The notes under the pieces are model-generated. The model did no database searches. It was not told where the DNA came from and saw only the letters and a program-made list of their open reading frames with translations. From Polynucleobacter sp. AP-Kolm-20A-A1 (lineage in GTDB: Bacteria > Pseudomonadota > Gammaproteobacteria > Burkholderiales > Burkholderiaceae): DNA of 64,000 nt. Positions 9,606-21,629 of this stretch are shown here, in pieces. The DNA is taken from the NCBI RefSeq assembly GCF_018688315.1, contig NZ_CP061315.1:1857419-1921418 (forward strand), in the 5' to 3' direction. The position numbers were made by a program, and so were the translations under genes. Every line of letters starts with the position of its first letter. Position 1 is the stretch's first letter.

Positions 9606-10161
9606 ATAGGTTTGACATCAAGGTAACTTGGCGACCTTCATGCAAGATGCATTGATCAATCACCTTCAGACCAAGGCTTGAAGCTAGCTTCTCAAAGTCG
9701 GCAACAGTTAATACACGTACGTTTGGTGTGTTGTACCACTGATAAGGCAAGCTCTTAGAAACTGGCATGCGGCCCAGACCAACAGCGAGGCGATGAGACC
9801 AATGTCCAAAGTTTGGAAATGAAATAACAGATTCTCTTCCAACGCGAACCACTTCACGCAAAATCTTTTCAGTTTGATGAATCGTTTGCAATGTTTGCGA
9901 CAAGACTACCGTATCAAAACTATCGTCTTCAAAGAGCGCTAAGCCGCCCTCTAAATCTTGCTGAAGCACATTCAAACCTTTTTGAACGCATGACAGTACT
10001 CGCGCATCATCAATTTCTACGCCATAGGTATGAACTGGTTTTTGTTTCTGCAAAAACTCTAAAAAGCTACCATCACCGCAACCAAGGTCAAGCACTTGGG
10101 TATTCGGTGCAATCCAATTGGCAATAGCAGCAAAGTCGGCGCGCTTATTCAAATTACTCAT
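9568..10161 (-). CDS. metW: Methionine biosynthesis protein MetW
   Basis: The product is a small class I methyltransferase-like protein of 197 residues. It has the SAM-binding motif [15 protein letters not shown], the family segments YGVEIDD and [10 protein letters not shown], and the ending [12 protein letters not shown]. MetW accompanies MetX in many proteobacteria and is reported to be needed for full acyltransferase activity. The ATG at 10161 overlaps the metX stop as ATGA, so the two are probably translationally coupled. Confidence 0.93.
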   Translation of the reverse strand: MSNLNKRADFAAIANWIAPNTQVLDLGCGDGSFLEFLQKQKPVHTYGVEIDDARVLSCVQKGLNVLQQDLEGGLALFEDDSFDTVVLSQTLQTIHQTEKILREVVRVGRESVISFPNFGHWSHRLAVGLGRMPVSKSLPYQWYNTPNVRVLTVADFEKLASSLGLKVIDQCILHEGRQVTLMSNLFGSLALFRIRRA

Positions 10162-11297
10162 GATTGAGACTCGCACATCTGCTTAAAGTAAGCGCGCACC
10201 AAATTATGGTAACGCTCATCATCCAATAAGAATGCATCATGCCCATGCGGTGCATCAATCTCTGCATAGGTAACTTCGCTCTTATTGCTTAACAAAGACT
10301 GAACAATTTCGCGACTTCGATTCGGCGGGAAGCGCCAGTCAGTTGAAAAGCTGACCACCAAAAACTTAGCCTGCACTTCTGCCAATGCACGATTCAGACT
10401 GCCATCAAAGCGACGTGCAGGATCAAAGTAATCAAGTGCACGAGTAATTAATAAGTAGGTGTTTGCATCAAAGTAAGTTGAAAACTTGTCGCCCTGATGG
10501 CGCAAGTAACTTTCAACCTCAAATTCGACATCAAAACTAAATCGATAATCATTTGACTCGCCATTTGGGCGTTGTAGTTCACGTCCAAATTTTTCAGCCA
10601 TATCATCATCAGAAAGATAAGTAATGTGGCCGACCATGCGAGCCAAACGTAAGCCGCGCTTTGGCACAACACCATGCTCGTAATAGTTGCCACCATGAAA
10701 ATCTGGGTCGGACAATATGGCATTGCGCGCCACTTCATTGAACGCAATATTTTGGGCGCTCAGTTTTGGGGTCGACGCAACAACTACGCAGTGCTCTAGA
10801 CGCTTAGGAAACTGAATGGCCCAAGCCATTGCCTGCATGCCACCCAAACTACCGCCCATAACTGCAGCAAATTTTCGAATGCCTAACTTATCGGCTAAGC
10901 GAGCTTGTGTATTAACCCAATCTTCAACCGTTACAACCGGAAAGTCGGCACCGTAAGGCTTGCCAGTCGCTGGATTAATGCTCATTGGTCCAGTAGAACC
11001 AAAGCAAGAGCCTAGATTATTGACGCCAATAACAAAGAAATGGTTGGTGTCTACCGGCTTGCCGGGGCCAATCATGTTGTCCCACCAGCCGATATCTTCT
11101 GGATCTTCAGGACTTGGGCCGGCTACATGGTGCGATGCATTTAGTGCATGACATACCAATACCGCATTACTTTTATCCGCGTTGAGTTTGCCGTAAGTTT
11201 CAATGACTAAATCGTAGCCAGACAACATGGCGCCACTCTGCAAAGGCAGGGGCTCGGCAAAATGAATAGTATTTCTAGAGAGGTGTAGCTCGCTCAT
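10158..11297 (-). CDS. metX: Homoserine O-acyltransferase
   Basis: The 379-residue product has an alpha/beta-hydrolase fold. It carries CHALNASHH and [12 protein letters not shown] near the N-terminus, the nucleophile elbow GGSLGGMQA, and the catalytic His in [12 protein letters not shown]. It acylates homoserine to start methionine synthesis. Proteobacterial MetX paired with MetW often uses succinyl-CoA rather than acetyl-CoA; I cannot settle the donor here. It overlaps slmA upstream and metW downstream by 4 bases each, so slmA-metX-metW is a tightly coupled operon. Confidence 0.95.
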   Translation of the reverse strand: MSELHLSRNTIHFAEPLPLQSGAMLSGYDLVIETYGKLNADKSNAVLVCHALNASHHVAGPSPEDPEDIGWWDNMIGPGKPVDTNHFFVIGVNNLGSCFGSTGPMSINPATGKPYGADFPVVTVEDWVNTQARLADKLGIRKFAAVMGGSLGGMQAMAWAIQFPKRLEHCVVVASTPKLSAQNIAFNEVARNAILSDPDFHGGNYYEHGVVPKRGLRLARMVGHITYLSDDDMAEKFGRELQRPNGESNDYRFSFDVEFEVESYLRHQGDKFSTYFDANTYLLITRALDYFDPARRFDGSLNRALAEVQAKFLVVSFSTDWRFPPNRSREIVQSLLSNKSEVTYAEIDAPHGHDAFLLDDERYHNLVRAYFKQMCESQS

Positions 11298-11944
11298 TCT
11301 GACAGGAGAAGGCGCAAACTAACATCGGAGGCTTCGGTCGGCAACTTCTTAAATCCGCTACGGGCAAAGCGATGCCAACGGCCCAAAACAAAACTCATCA
11401 ACATGGCAGCGCGGATGCTGACTTCTTCCTGGCCCAGCTGTGCCCAGTTACCACCTTGGGTTTGAGCAATGCGCAATGCCTGCTTTAGAGACGCTTCAAC
11501 GCGATCTAGGACCTGAGTGATGCGCTCTTGTAAACGGTCATCCTCTTGCAATAAGGCATCGCCTAATAAAACGCGAGTCATACCAGGATTCTTTTCTGCA
11601 AAGAATAAGAGCATTTGCAAGATGCCACGCGCCTGCGCAAGACCAGACTCTTCCTTCTGATTAATTTGATTAATTAATCCGAAAACTGTTTGCTCAATAA
11701 AAGAAATCAACCCTTCAAACATCTGCGCCTTGCTTGCGAAGTGGCGATAAAGAGCCGCCTCAGATACTTCAATCTTCGCCGCCAAGGCCGCAGTAGTAAC
11801 GCGCTCGCCCTTTGGGTTTTGCAGCATCTCAGCGAGCACTTGCAGAATCTGTAAACGACGCTCGCCTGGACGTGGGCGCTTACGGGCCTTACCAGCGTCA
11901 GCAGTGCTGTCGTTAATATCTGTTGGCTCTAAAGATTCACGCAT
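11294..11944 (-). CDS. slmA: TetR-family regulator, SlmA-like nucleoid occlusion factor
   Basis: The 216-residue product begins with a basic stretch ([12 protein letters not shown]), followed by a TetR helix-turn-helix at about residues 25-70 with [20 protein letters not shown]. SlmA binds DNA and blocks FtsZ assembly over the nucleoid in Enterobacteria. The beta-proteobacterial homologues are annotated by similarity only, so the division role is inference. The gene lies between argB and metX, with its start immediately after a triple 8-base repeat. Confidence 0.8.
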   Translation of the reverse strand: MRESLEPTDINDSTADAGKARKRPRPGERRLQILQVLAEMLQNPKGERVTTAALAAKIEVSEAALYRHFASKAQMFEGLISFIEQTVFGLINQINQKEESGLAQARGILQMLLFFAEKNPGMTRVLLGDALLQEDDRLQERITQVLDRVEASLKQALRIAQTQGGNWAQLGQEEVSIRAAMLMSFVLGRWHRFARSGFKKLPTEASDVSLRLLLSE

Positions 11945-11968
11945 ACTTATCTACTTATCTACTTATCT
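11945..11968. repeat. Three tandem copies of an 8-base unit at the argB-slmA junction
   Basis: ACTTATCT is repeated exactly three times with no spacers. The argB stop codon lies inside the third copy as read on the plus strand, and the slmA ATG starts directly beside the first. A change of copy number would alter the argB-slmA spacing. Confidence 0.95.
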
Positions 11969-12865
11969 CGAGCGGATCATCGTGCCGAACGCTTGCTCGG
12001 TCAGAATTTCTAGCAATAAAGAATGTTCAATTCGGCCATCAATGATGTGCACTGAATTCACGCCGCTCTTAGCTGCATCTAACGCAGAAGAAATCTTTGG
12101 CAACATGCCGCCAGAAATCGTGCCATCGGCGAACAATGCGTCAATTTCTCGCGCAGTTAAATCTGTCAGCAACTTGCCATCCTTATCCATCACGCCAGGA
12201 ATATTAGTCATCATGACCAACTTCTCTGCATGCAGAATTTCCGCCATCTTGCCGGCAACCAAGTCCGCATTAATGTTGTATGCCTGACCTTCTGCACTAA
12301 AGCCAATCGGAGAAATCACGGGAATAAAGGCATCGTCCTGCAATGCTTTAACAACTGCAGGGTTAATTGCCTCAATTTCACCCACAAAACCGATATCTAC
12401 TTTTTTACCCGGCTCTGTATCGCTCGGAATCATCATTTTCTTAGCGTGTATGAGTCCGCCGTCTTTGCCGGTCAAGCCAACAGCTTGGCCACCAAAGTGG
12501 TTAATTAACATCACAATATCTTGTTGCACTTCACCGCCCAGAACCCACTCCACTACTTCCATGGTTTCTTCATCGGTCACGCGCATACCTTGAATAAAGG
12601 TACCGGTCTTGCCGATTTTCTTAAGGGCTTCATCAATTTGTGGGCCGCCGCCATGAACCACAACCGGATTCATGCCAACTAATTTCAACAAAATGACATC
12701 GCGCGCAAAACTTTCTTTGAGGCGCTCTTCAACCATGGCATTTCCGCCGTACTTAATCACGATGGTCTTGCCGTGATACGCGCGGATATAAGGCAAAGCC
12801 TCAGCAAGAATCTCCGCCTTTAATAAAGGAGAGATATCACTAATGGTGGGTAAATGCTTAGTCAT
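11963..12865 (-). CDS. argB: Acetylglutamate kinase
   Basis: The 300-residue product has the amino-acid-kinase landmarks [11 protein letters not shown] near residue 35, [23 protein letters not shown], and [13 protein letters not shown] for substrate and ATP binding. It phosphorylates N-acetylglutamate in arginine synthesis and is usually the arginine-inhibited step. It lies 13 bases after dksA and upstream of slmA on the same strand. The stop codon falls within the ACTTATCT repeat tract. Confidence 0.97.
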   Translation of the reverse strand: MTKHLPTISDISPLLKAEILAEALPYIRAYHGKTIVIKYGGNAMVEERLKESFARDVILLKLVGMNPVVVHGGGPQIDEALKKIGKTGTFIQGMRVTDEETMEVVEWVLGGEVQQDIVMLINHFGGQAVGLTGKDGGLIHAKKMMIPSDTEPGKKVDIGFVGEIEAINPAVVKALQDDAFIPVISPIGFSAEGQAYNINADLVAGKMAEILHAEKLVMMTNIPGVMDKDGKLLTDLTAREIDALFADGTISGGMLPKISSALDAAKSGVNSVHIIDGRIEHSLLLEILTEQAFGTMIRSR

Positions 12866-12878
12866 TGCTACTTAAATT

Positions 12879-13367
12879 TTATTCGCCAAACAATTTTTGA
12901 CGGAGTTCACGACGCTCTTGAGCCTCAAGAGATAAATTGGCTGTAGGCCTTGCAATTAAACGGTTCAGGCCAATTGGCTCGCCAGTTTCTTCGCACCAAC
13001 CGTAATCGCCAGACTCAATGCGTGCCAACGCTTGTTCTACTTTTTTCAACAACTTACGCTCGCGATCACGAGTGCGTAATTCCAGTGCATGCTCTTCTTC
13101 AATCGTTGCACGATCAGCAGGATCTGGAACCAAAATATTTTCACGTAGATGCTCAGTGGTCTCGGATGCATTTTTCAAAATGTCATCCTTAAGGGTGAGT
13201 AATTTTTGACGGAAAAAATCCAACTGGGCAGCACTCATGTAGTCCTTCTCGGACATCTTGAGCAATTCCGCTTCAGTTAATGGAGCACCTTTTGCAACTT
13301 TGGCGCTCGCAGCTTTGCTGCTAGCTTTTGCAGCGGTCGCTGGTTTTGTTGCTGTTTTTACCGTCAT
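12879..13367 (-). CDS. dksA: RNA polymerase-binding transcription factor DksA
   Basis: The 162-residue product has an Ala/Lys-rich N-terminal tail (about residues 1-30). It then has the DksA coiled-coil with DPADRATIEEEHALELRTRDR, whose tip reaches the secondary channel of RNA polymerase. The zinc-finger region is degenerate: GWCEETGEPIGLNRL keeps one cysteine, with LIARPTANLSLEAQ replacing the CxxC partner. DksA works with ppGpp in the stringent response. The low cysteine content suggests a zinc-independent DksA, as known in some proteobacteria. Confidence 0.92.
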   Translation of the reverse strand: MTVKTATKPATAAKASSKAASAKVAKGAPLTEAELLKMSEKDYMSAAQLDFFRQKLLTLKDDILKNASETTEHLRENILVPDPADRATIEEEHALELRTRDRERKLLKKVEQALARIESGDYGWCEETGEPIGLNRLIARPTANLSLEAQERRELRQKLFGE

Positions 13368-13466
13368 CTCATTCTTTCCTGGTTTGAAGCATTATTGCCT
13401 CATTCTGCCAAACTTTTACAGCCTTTATTAATATTGACCGTGGCGGCGGATTGTACCCGAATCTTT

Positions 13467-14534
13467 CTAGGCCAAACATCCCTCAAGCCCAGCCAGTAGG
13501 GTGTCTTTAGGCAAATCAATGCCAATAAACACCATACGGGTTTGCTTAGGTTCTGCACCCCAAGGACCGGCTAAATCGCTACCCATCATCTGATGAACCC
13601 CCTGGAACACCACTTTTCGGCTGCTTCCCTTCACATAGAGCACGCCTTTATAGCGCAGCATCTTCTCGCCAAAGACCTCCAAAATGCCGCCAAGGAAGTC
13701 TTCCAATTTTTTGTGATTAAAGGGTTTATCACTACGAAAAACGAAGGACTGAATGCGGTCTGTATGGCCAGCATGCCCATGATGGTGATGGTGGTCATGA
13801 CTATGATCATGGCCGCAGGTGCTGTGATCGTGATCATGGCTATGGTCGTGGCCACAATGCTCGTGGTCATGGTCATCCTGCTCCAAGAAATGGGGGTCAA
13901 TATCCAGCTTAGCGTTCAGATTGAAGCCCTTGAGGTCCAAAACGGCATTTAATGGCACCACGCCCTTAGAAATGCCTGCAATAGGCGCTCTTGGGTTCAT
14001 ATGCATTAGACGATTGCGCAAAGCGTCTACCTCTGCAGGGCTGACTAAATCTGTTTTGGTAATAAAGATCTGGTCGGCAAAACCAACTTGGCGCTGCGCC
14101 TCTTCGTGTTCATTCAGCTGCTGCTGGCCATGCTTAGCATCCACTAAGGTGACTACAGCGTCTAGGACGTAATGGTCAGCAACATCATCATCCATAAAGA
14201 AAGTCTGGGCCACTGGGCCTGGATTGGCTACGCCTGTGGTTTCAATCACTACGCGATCAAAACTAATTTTCTTGTCTTTGCGCTGCTCCCAAAGCTCATT
14301 AAGGGCCTCTACAAGATCTCCACGAATGGTGCAGCAAATACAACCATTGCTCATTTGCACAATGTTCTCTTGGTTGTCTTGCACCAAGATATCGTTATCA
14401 ATGTTTTCTTCGCCGAATTCATTCTCGATCACGGCAATTTTTTTGCCATGTTCTTCAGTCAGAATGTGTTTGAGCAAAGTCGTTTTGCCGCTTCCTAGGA
14501 AGCCCGTCAAAATGGTTACCGGAATTAATGCCAT
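13467..14534 (-). CDS. CobW/ZNG-type GTPase, putative zinc metallochaperone
   Basis: The product is a G3E GTPase of 355 residues. It has the Walker A motif [14 protein letters not shown], the metal-binding CxCC in [12 protein letters not shown], and a C-terminal CobW domain. Between residues about 230 and 270 lies a His-rich insertion of alternating His and Asp with two cysteines, which should bind zinc or a similar metal. Family members insert metal into client proteins under zinc shortage. I use the ATG at 14534 ([10 protein letters not shown]), since the five extra upstream codons lack homology. Nearby dksA is notable because DksA-type proteins may be metal-dependent. Confidence 0.88.
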   Translation of the reverse strand: MALIPVTILTGFLGSGKTTLLKHILTEEHGKKIAVIENEFGEENIDNDILVQDNQENIVQMSNGCICCTIRGDLVEALNELWEQRKDKKISFDRVVIETTGVANPGPVAQTFFMDDDVADHYVLDAVVTLVDAKHGQQQLNEHEEAQRQVGFADQIFITKTDLVSPAEVDALRNRLMHMNPRAPIAGISKGVVPLNAVLDLKGFNLNAKLDIDPHFLEQDDHDHEHCGHDHSHDHDHSTCGHDHSHDHHHHHGHAGHTDRIQSFVFRSDKPFNHKKLEDFLGGILEVFGEKMLRYKGVLYVKGSSRKVVFQGVHQMMGSDLAGPWGAEPKQTRMVFIGIDLPKDTLLAGLEGCLA

Positions 14535-14603
14535 GGATGATCCAATCAAAATCTAAAAGCCAACATTTCCCAAAGCGGGAAACCTTCTATATTACCGAGT
14601 TCC

Positions 14604-15605
14604 TCAGTCTTTGCCAGCCTTTGCACGAGGATGCGCTTTATCGTATGCCTGAGCTAGGTGCTGAAAATCTAAGGACGTATAAATCTGGGTGCTAGCAATG
14701 CTGGCATGCCCCAACATCTCCTGGACAGCTCGTAAATCTTGGGAAGATTGCAAAACATGGCTTGCAAAACTGTGGCGCATCATATGCGGGTGTACATGAG
14801 TGGGCAATCCTGCGCGCATCGCTAGAGTACGCAGCCGCGCCTGTACGGTGCGAGGGGACAAACGCTTACCTGTAGCAGACAAAAATAAAGCTATCGACTC
14901 TTGGGCATAGGTGCCCGCATCACGCAACTCTCGCCATGCTGCAAGAGACTGCATTGCAGGCGCACCCACTGGAACAGAGCGGCGCTTACCGCCCTTACCC
15001 AAAACCGTTACCTCAGCAGCATCCCAATCTAGCCATCCCGCAGATTCATGTTGGCGATCTTTGCTCTGCATGACATCAATCCCCAAAAGCTCTGAAAGAC
15101 GCAAGCCGGAGGAATAAAGCAAATCAATAATGGCCGCATCGCGAATCGATTCCAAATCCTTTTTTTCTTCAGCTTCTTTGACAGCTTGATTTACAAGGGA
15201 AAGCGCCTGCTCTACAGATAGCGCCTTAGGCAAGGACTTTAAGCGCTTTGGCGCCTTCACGTCATCAACAGGATTGGCAATTAAATTACCAGTTACCTTA
15301 CCCGCACGTGCATCACGCTTCGCATCTTTTTCAGTAAGCCAGTCATACCAGCCACGCCATGCAGAAAGTGCTCTTGCAATACTTCTCGAGGACTTACCTT
15401 TGGAATGTAGTCGGCCAGCCCATCGACGCACATGACCATTGCCAACTTTTAATAACTCAACACCATCTTCTAGAGCGAAATTTTGTAAGTCGCTTAGATC
15501 CATGCCATAGGCTTTGAGCGTATGGGGCGAGAGTTGACGCAGCACATGCAATTCATGCAAATACTCTTGCATGAGTGGATGAAGATCAGTCGCCTTTAAT
15601 TTCAT
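14604..15605 (-). CDS. xerC: Tyrosine recombinase XerC
   Basis: The 333-residue product has an N-terminal SAM-like core-binding domain (about 10-110). The catalytic domain includes SSGLRLSELLG (Arg I), VLGKGGKRRSVP (Lys), HPHMMRHSFASH (His-x-x-Arg), LGHASIASTQIYT (His) and the final Tyr. It resolves chromosome dimers at dif with XerD. The DUF484 gene upstream overlaps by 20 bases, the usual xerC partner order. Being housekeeping and far from the tRNA-Phe island, it is not evidence of a mobile element. Confidence 0.95.
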   Translation of the reverse strand: MKLKATDLHPLMQEYLHELHVLRQLSPHTLKAYGMDLSDLQNFALEDGVELLKVGNGHVRRWAGRLHSKGKSSRSIARALSAWRGWYDWLTEKDAKRDARAGKVTGNLIANPVDDVKAPKRLKSLPKALSVEQALSLVNQAVKEAEEKKDLESIRDAAIIDLLYSSGLRLSELLGIDVMQSKDRQHESAGWLDWDAAEVTVLGKGGKRRSVPVGAPAMQSLAAWRELRDAGTYAQESIALFLSATGKRLSPRTVQARLRTLAMRAGLPTHVHPHMMRHSFASHVLQSSQDLRAVQEMLGHASIASTQIYTSLDFQHLAQAYDKAHPRAKAGKD

Positions 15606-16260
15606 AAGCCTGGATGCGATCCAAAGCTGCAGCAGTTAATTCAGCGATCTGGCGCAAATAGAATGCGCCCATATCGGCCGTAAAGCGAGACTCGTCTTTG
15701 CTCGCCAACAGCAATACCGCAGGAGATTGGGTGGCGCCAACGCTCTTGCCCAAAGGAAGGCCAATCGCCACCATGCTTTGCCACTCAGGCTCAATTGTGG
15801 TTTGGCTTGCTAATAGATCCACGCTGGCAGCGGCCAACTCCTTAGCCGAGCCGCAAAGCGGTGTATCTACCCATGGACCAAAAGCAGAATTGGGCGACAA
15901 CAATTGCGCGGACTCCACCTCAAACACCTCGGCCAAGCCGGAGGTGATTGCTGATTCCACATCAGCTTTATTGTTGGCCTTCATTAAGCGCAGCAACCAA
16001 GCAACCAAACTTTGTTGCGTTTTATCGTTGCGACTACCGAAATGCAGCATCTCGCTAAGACGACGATTGAGTTCCTGGTTCTGCGTACGCAATACCGTCA
16101 TCTGACGTTCTTGCAAAGAGATTGTGCGATCCTCATGTGGATGCTTAATCCGAATCTCATTAAAGAGATCAGCGTAGCGCTCAAAAAATCCTGGGGTTAC
16201 GCGTAACCACTCAGCAACCAACTCTTCTTGTTCTGCTTGCTTTGGATCTATTGCACTCAT
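15586..16260 (-). CDS. DUF484 (GAF-like) family protein
   Basis: The 224-residue product starts with a helical segment containing VAEWLRVTPGFFERYADLF. It then has RTISLQERQMTVLRTQNQEL, a coiled-coil hallmark of DUF484, and a GAF-like C-terminal domain. The family often sits next to xerC; its biochemical role is not established. The start at 16260 is an ATG directly before the conserved helix. It overlaps xerC by 20 bases, implying coupled translation. Confidence 0.9.
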   Translation of the reverse strand: MSAIDPKQAEQEELVAEWLRVTPGFFERYADLFNEIRIKHPHEDRTISLQERQMTVLRTQNQELNRRLSEMLHFGSRNDKTQQSLVAWLLRLMKANNKADVESAITSGLAEVFEVESAQLLSPNSAFGPWVDTPLCGSAKELAAASVDLLASQTTIEPEWQSMVAIGLPLGKSVGATQSPAVLLLASKDESRFTADMGAFYLRQIAELTAAALDRIQAYEIKGD

Positions 16261-16287
16261 CAGTTTCTTTCTAAATAGTTTCTTTTA

Positions 16288-17760
16288 TTAGCTAAGTTTT
16301 TTACGCAGAAGCTCATTCACTTGACCAGGATTTGCTTTACCTTGAGAGGCCTTCATGATTTGACCTACCAATGCATTGAAGGCTTTTTCTTTGCCTGAGC
16401 GGAACTCTTCAACCGATTTCTGGTTGGCCGCCAAGACTTGATCAATGATGGCCTCAATCGCGCCGCTATCGCTAATTTGCTTCAGGCCTTTTACCTCAAT
16501 CACTTGATCAACAGTGCTAATGGTTTTGCCTGCAACAGCTTCTTCCCAAAGAATCGCAAAAATATCTTTAGCGATCTTGTTGGAGATAGTCCCATCAGCC
16601 ACACGCGTCAGCAAAGGCGCTAAGTGCTCAGCTTTTAATGGCGCATCACTCATTGCAATGCCAGCACGATTTAATGACGATGCAAGCTCACCGGCAATTA
16701 AATTAGCAGCTGCTTTTGCTAATGGCTTGCCAACGATTGCCAATAGATCTTCAAATACTTTTGCAGTATCGCGGTCTTGGGTGAGCAACTGTGCGTCGTA
16801 TGCACTTAAACCAAACTCGCTTTGCCATTGTTCGCGCAATTGTGCAGGCAGAGCAGGCATCTTGCTACGAACATCTGCAATCCAAGCATCGTCAATCACT
16901 ACTGGCAATAAATCTGGGTCTGGAAAATAGCGATAGTCATTGGCATCTTCTTTGCTACGCATGCTACGAGTTTCACCACGATCGGGATCGTATAAGCGCG
17001 TTTCTTGAACTACAGTACCGCCATCTTCAATCAACTCAATCTGACGCCGCACCTCATACTGAATCGCCTCTTCCAAAAAGCGGAAGGAGTTCAAATTCTT
17101 AATTTCGCAACGAGTGCCAAACTCCGCTTGACCCTTAGGGCGAACGGATACGTTGGCGTCGCAACGGAAGGAGCCTTCTTGCATATTGCCGTCACACACC
17201 CCTAACCAAACTACCAGGCCGTGTAGGGCTTTGGCATAAGCAACGGCTTCAGCAGCACTGCGCATTACTGGTTCGGTCACGATTTCTAATAGAGGTGTGC
17301 CAGCGCGGTTTAAATCAATGCCGCTTGAGGGTTCGCCATGGGGGCCAGTAAAGCCTTCTTCATGGACTGATTTACCAGCGTCTTCTTCCATATGAGCACG
17401 AGTGAGCTCAACCACCTTGACTTCGTCGCCCACCAGGATTTCAAGATGGCCGCCGACCACAACCGGAATTTCCATCTGGCTAATTTGATAGCCCTTAGGT
17501 AGATCGGGGTAGAAATAATTCTTACGCGCAAAAATACTTGCTGGAGAAATCTTTGCATTGACTGCCAAGCCAAAACGAATTGCATGCTCTACAGCCTGAC
17601 GATTAAGCACAGGCAAAACGCCGGGCAATGCTAGATCAACTGCACATGCTTGTGTATTTGGTTCTGCACCAAAGCGCGTGCTTGCTCCGCTAAAAATCTT
17701 GGATTGTGTTTGCAACTGTGCGTGGGTCTCTAGACCAATAACGACTTCCCATTGCATCAT
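16288..17760 (-). CDS. gatB: Aspartyl/glutamyl-tRNA(Asn/Gln) amidotransferase subunit B
   Basis: The 490-residue product begins [23 protein letters not shown], the family signature, followed by [12 protein letters not shown] and [15 protein letters not shown]. GatB binds the misacylated tRNA and phosphorylates it before GatA delivers ammonia. Two adjacent ATGs (17760 and 17757) are possible; 17760 overlaps the gatA stop as ATGA and has GAGGTGG at a proper distance. The C-terminal YqeY-like tail is intact. It forms the gatCAB operon with the next two genes. Confidence 0.97.
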   Translation of the reverse strand: MMQWEVVIGLETHAQLQTQSKIFSGASTRFGAEPNTQACAVDLALPGVLPVLNRQAVEHAIRFGLAVNAKISPASIFARKNYFYPDLPKGYQISQMEIPVVVGGHLEILVGDEVKVVELTRAHMEEDAGKSVHEEGFTGPHGEPSSGIDLNRAGTPLLEIVTEPVMRSAAEAVAYAKALHGLVVWLGVCDGNMQEGSFRCDANVSVRPKGQAEFGTRCEIKNLNSFRFLEEAIQYEVRRQIELIEDGGTVVQETRLYDPDRGETRSMRSKEDANDYRYFPDPDLLPVVIDDAWIADVRSKMPALPAQLREQWQSEFGLSAYDAQLLTQDRDTAKVFEDLLAIVGKPLAKAAANLIAGELASSLNRAGIAMSDAPLKAEHLAPLLTRVADGTISNKIAKDIFAILWEEAVAGKTISTVDQVIEVKGLKQISDSGAIEAIIDQVLAANQKSVEEFRSGKEKAFNALVGQIMKASQGKANPGQVNELLRKKLS

Positions 17761-19274
17761 GCCACCTCGCTTGCTTGACGCAAATGCCAATCACTGGCCT
17801 GCTGATATTGATGAGCCACTTGCAATAAGCGCGCTTCTGAAAAATAGTTGCCGATGAGTTGCATGCCAATAGGTAAGTTATTGGTATTAAATCCGCATGG
17901 GACACTCATTGCTGGCAGACCCGCTAAGTTCGTTGAGAGCGTATAAATATCTTCTAAGTACATTTGCACCGGGTCTTTTGATTTCTCGCCCAGGCGCCAG
18001 GCCACATCAGGGGCTACGGGCCCCAAGATCACATCGCATTGATTAAATGCGGCCTGAAAATCTGCCGCAATAATGCGACGAATTTTTTGTGCCTGTAGAT
18101 AGTAAGCATCATAGTAACCATGACAAAGAACGTAGGTTCCAATCATGATGCGGCGCTTTACTTCAGAACCAAAACCTTCGGTGCGTGACTTCGCATACAT
18201 GTCGCCAAGGTCACGATATTCATTCGCACGATATCCATAGCGCACGCCATCAAAACGACTCAAATTACTTGATGCCTCGGCCGGCGCCAAGACGTAATAG
18301 ACCGGAATAGATAACTTGGTTTTTGGCAGACTCACTTCAATAAGTGTGGCGCCTAAGTTTTCCAAAAGCTTCGCTGCTTCATTGACTGATTTAGCAACAT
18401 CACTTGCCAAACCTTCTGCGAAAAATTCCTTTGGCAAACCAACGCGCAAACCTTCCAGCGGTTTTGCAGAATTTGTGCTGCCTTCATTCCAGGCTTGATT
18501 GAGATAACGACCGTAGTCCTCGCCAGAGTCGGCCAAGGAAGTGGAGTCACGCGAATCATGAGATGACATTGCGGACAAGAGGAGCGCGCAGTCTTCCGCA
18601 GTCTTACCCATCGGACCAGCTTGATCGAGTGAGGAGGCATAGGCAATCATGCCGTAACGAGACACGCGCCCGTAACTGGGCTTAATTCCGGTCAAACCAC
18701 AAAATGCCGCTGGCTGGCGAATCGAGCCACCGGTATCGGTTCCTGTGGCGATGGGCGCTAAACCTGCTGCAACTGCTGCAGCAGAGCCGCCTGAAGAGCC
18801 GCCTGCTACGTGGGCCGCATTCCAAGGATTTAATACTGGTCCAAAGGCAGAATTTTCATTAGACGAGCCCATTGCAAACTCATCCATATTGGTCTTACCA
18901 AGACAGACCATGCCGGCACCATGGGGATTGTTTTCATCTGGAATACCCAAATTAGCAACCACGGTAGCGTCGAAAGGGCTTTGATATCCAGACAAGATTT
19001 TGGAGGCGGCAGTCGACTTCCAACCACGCGTTACAAAGACATCTTTATGCGCAACAGGGATACCAGTCAATTTACCAGCCTTCCCAGAAGAAATTAACTG
19101 ATCCGCCTTATTTGCTTGCTCTAAGCTTAAGTGAGCATTCACATCAAGGTAAGCATTCCACTGTTTTCCAGCCTCAATGCGGTCCAAAAAGTACTGGGTC
19201 AACTCGGTGCTAGAAACCTCTTTTGCAGCAAGCGCTTTTGCCATTAAGGCGATAGGGGTCTTGTGCCAACTCAT
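17757..19274 (-). CDS. gatA: Glutamyl-tRNA(Gln) amidotransferase subunit A
   Basis: The 505-residue product is an amidase-signature enzyme. The catalytic lysine sits in [13 protein letters not shown], the cis-serine and nucleophile in the [15 protein letters not shown] block, and the substrate loop in [19 protein letters not shown]. It hydrolyses glutamine and passes ammonia to GatB for transamidation of Glu-tRNA(Gln). It overlaps gatC and gatB by 4 bases each, so stoichiometric expression is likely. Confidence 0.97.
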   Translation of the reverse strand: MSWHKTPIALMAKALAAKEVSSTELTQYFLDRIEAGKQWNAYLDVNAHLSLEQANKADQLISSGKAGKLTGIPVAHKDVFVTRGWKSTAASKILSGYQSPFDATVVANLGIPDENNPHGAGMVCLGKTNMDEFAMGSSNENSAFGPVLNPWNAAHVAGGSSGGSAAAVAAGLAPIATGTDTGGSIRQPAAFCGLTGIKPSYGRVSRYGMIAYASSLDQAGPMGKTAEDCALLLSAMSSHDSRDSTSLADSGEDYGRYLNQAWNEGSTNSAKPLEGLRVGLPKEFFAEGLASDVAKSVNEAAKLLENLGATLIEVSLPKTKLSIPVYYVLAPAEASSNLSRFDGVRYGYRANEYRDLGDMYAKSRTEGFGSEVKRRIMIGTYVLCHGYYDAYYLQAQKIRRIIAADFQAAFNQCDVILGPVAPDVAWRLGEKSKDPVQMYLEDIYTLSTNLAGLPAMSVPCGFNTNNLPIGMQLIGNYFSEARLLQVAHQYQQASDWHLRQASEVA

Positions 19275-19564
19275 TCGATCACCCTTGGAACCAGGAAGTA
19301 GCCGTCCTGCTGCGCAGGGGCTGATTGCATATTTTCGGAGCGATGATCTGACTCGGTAACTTGGTCAGCGCGCATGGGCTGGGCCAAATCACGCAAAAAG
19401 AGGATCGGATGGGCCAAAGGCTCAAGTCCGGTTGTATCAACGGCCTGCATTTCCTCGACCAAGGAAAAAATAGCCTGCAATTGAGGCAAAACTGCCTCGG
19501 CTTCTGCCTGATTTAACTCAAGCCTAGAAAGGTGCGCAATGCGCTGGACATCATCAAGTTTCAT
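19271..19564 (-). CDS. gatC: Glutamyl-tRNA(Gln) amidotransferase subunit C
   Basis: The 97-residue product opens with [21 protein letters not shown] and has the conserved middle GLEPLAHP. It stabilises the GatA-GatB complex. It is the first gene of gatCAB and is divergent from mreB across 61 bases, which must hold both promoters. Confidence 0.95.
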   Translation of the reverse strand: MKLDDVQRIAHLSRLELNQAEAEAVLPQLQAIFSLVEEMQAVDTTGLEPLAHPILFLRDLAQPMRADQVTESDHRSENMQSAPAQQDGYFLVPRVIE

Positions 19565-19601
19565 GGGGCGCTAGAGTATCATTCCTATATATTTTCATTA
19601 A

Positions 19602-20669
<1,068 letters not shown>

Positions 20670-20693
20670 GCGACATACACGTCGATCAGGGAA

Positions 20694-21629
20694 TTGCAAC
20701 ATAGCGCTCCACCACTTTTCAGACAGGGCATTCCGGCCTTACTTAAACTGATTGTCTGTCTGTCGATCAGCATCGCTCTGATGCTGATCGATTTTCGCTT
20801 TAAAGCACTCGATCCGATTCGCAACAATGTCAATTGGATTTTGCGTCCACTTGAATATGTCATGATGGCGCCGCGAAATGCATACGAAGCAACATCAGAA
20901 TATTTCACAACAAGATCTACTCTTGATCAAGAAAATCAAGTAATGAAAGTTCGCCAAGCAGAGCTTTCTCTGCTGGCCAATCAATCTGAATTTCTCATGG
21001 TCGAGAACCAAAATTTGCGCGAGCTAATGGCTTTGCAAAAACAGATTCCATTCAAAACATTACCGGTGGAAATTTTGTTCAATCCACCAAATCCAATTTC
21101 TCAACGTATTGTGATTAATCGCGGTAGCAACGATGGCCTCAAGCTTGGCAACCCGATTGCCAATGATTCCGGCATATTGGGCCAGGTAGTGCGCCTTTAT
21201 GAGCGCTCTGCAGAGGTTTCTCTGCTGGAGGACCGTGATTTTGCGGTTCCCGTCCAAGTAGCTCGTAACGGGCTTCGAGCTGCGGTATTTGGTGCCGGAA
21301 GAGGCAATCCCCTAGAACTTCGCTATTTACCTGTAGCCAGTGATCTGGAGGTGGGTGATATTTTGTTGACGTCCGGAATTGATGGCGTTTACCCCCCTGG
21401 ATTTGCAGTAGCAGTCATTAGCAAAATTGAACGCAACATTGATAAGAACTCTTCTAATGTGTTTTGCGTACCTGTTGCCGCAGTCAATCGCTACCGTCAA
21501 GCACTTGCTCTTTTGTATGACCCACAGTTTGACGCTAAAGCACCAACCATTAGCAACAAATCTACTTCTGGCGCGCCATTAAGTAATACACCCGGTAGAC
21601 GCCAAACGCGCGCGCGAGGAATGCAATGA
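20694..21629 (+). CDS. mreC: Rod shape-determining protein MreC
   Basis: The 311-residue product has one N-terminal membrane segment (about residues 15-35). A coiled coil follows at about 70-110 (LDQENQVMKVRQAELSLL), then the beta-barrel MreC domain with INRGSNDGLKLGNPI and SGIDGVYPPGFAVA. It bridges MreB and the penicillin-binding proteins in the periplasm. I use TTG 20694 with AGGGA just upstream. It overlaps mreD by 4 bases. Confidence 0.94.
   Translation: MQHSAPPLFRQGIPALLKLIVCLSISIALMLIDFRFKALDPIRNNVNWILRPLEYVMMAPRNAYEATSEYFTTRSTLDQENQVMKVRQAELSLLANQSEFLMVENQNLRELMALQKQIPFKTLPVEILFNPPNPISQRIVINRGSNDGLKLGNPIANDSGILGQVVRLYERSAEVSLLEDRDFAVPVQVARNGLRAAVFGAGRGNPLELRYLPVASDLEVGDILLTSGIDGVYPPGFAVAVISKIERNIDKNSSNVFCVPVAAVNRYRQALALLYDPQFDAKAPTISNKSTSGAPLSNTPGRRQTRARGMQ

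Noticed and set aside
13593..13952. Long plus-strand frame with Met/Val repeats over the CobW His-rich loop
   Set aside because: It is the antisense of the CAT/CAC-rich histidine codons and an artefact of composition.
14604..15605. xerC as an island integrase
   Set aside because: It is a typical housekeeping XerC beside DUF484, 26 kb from the tRNA-Phe island.
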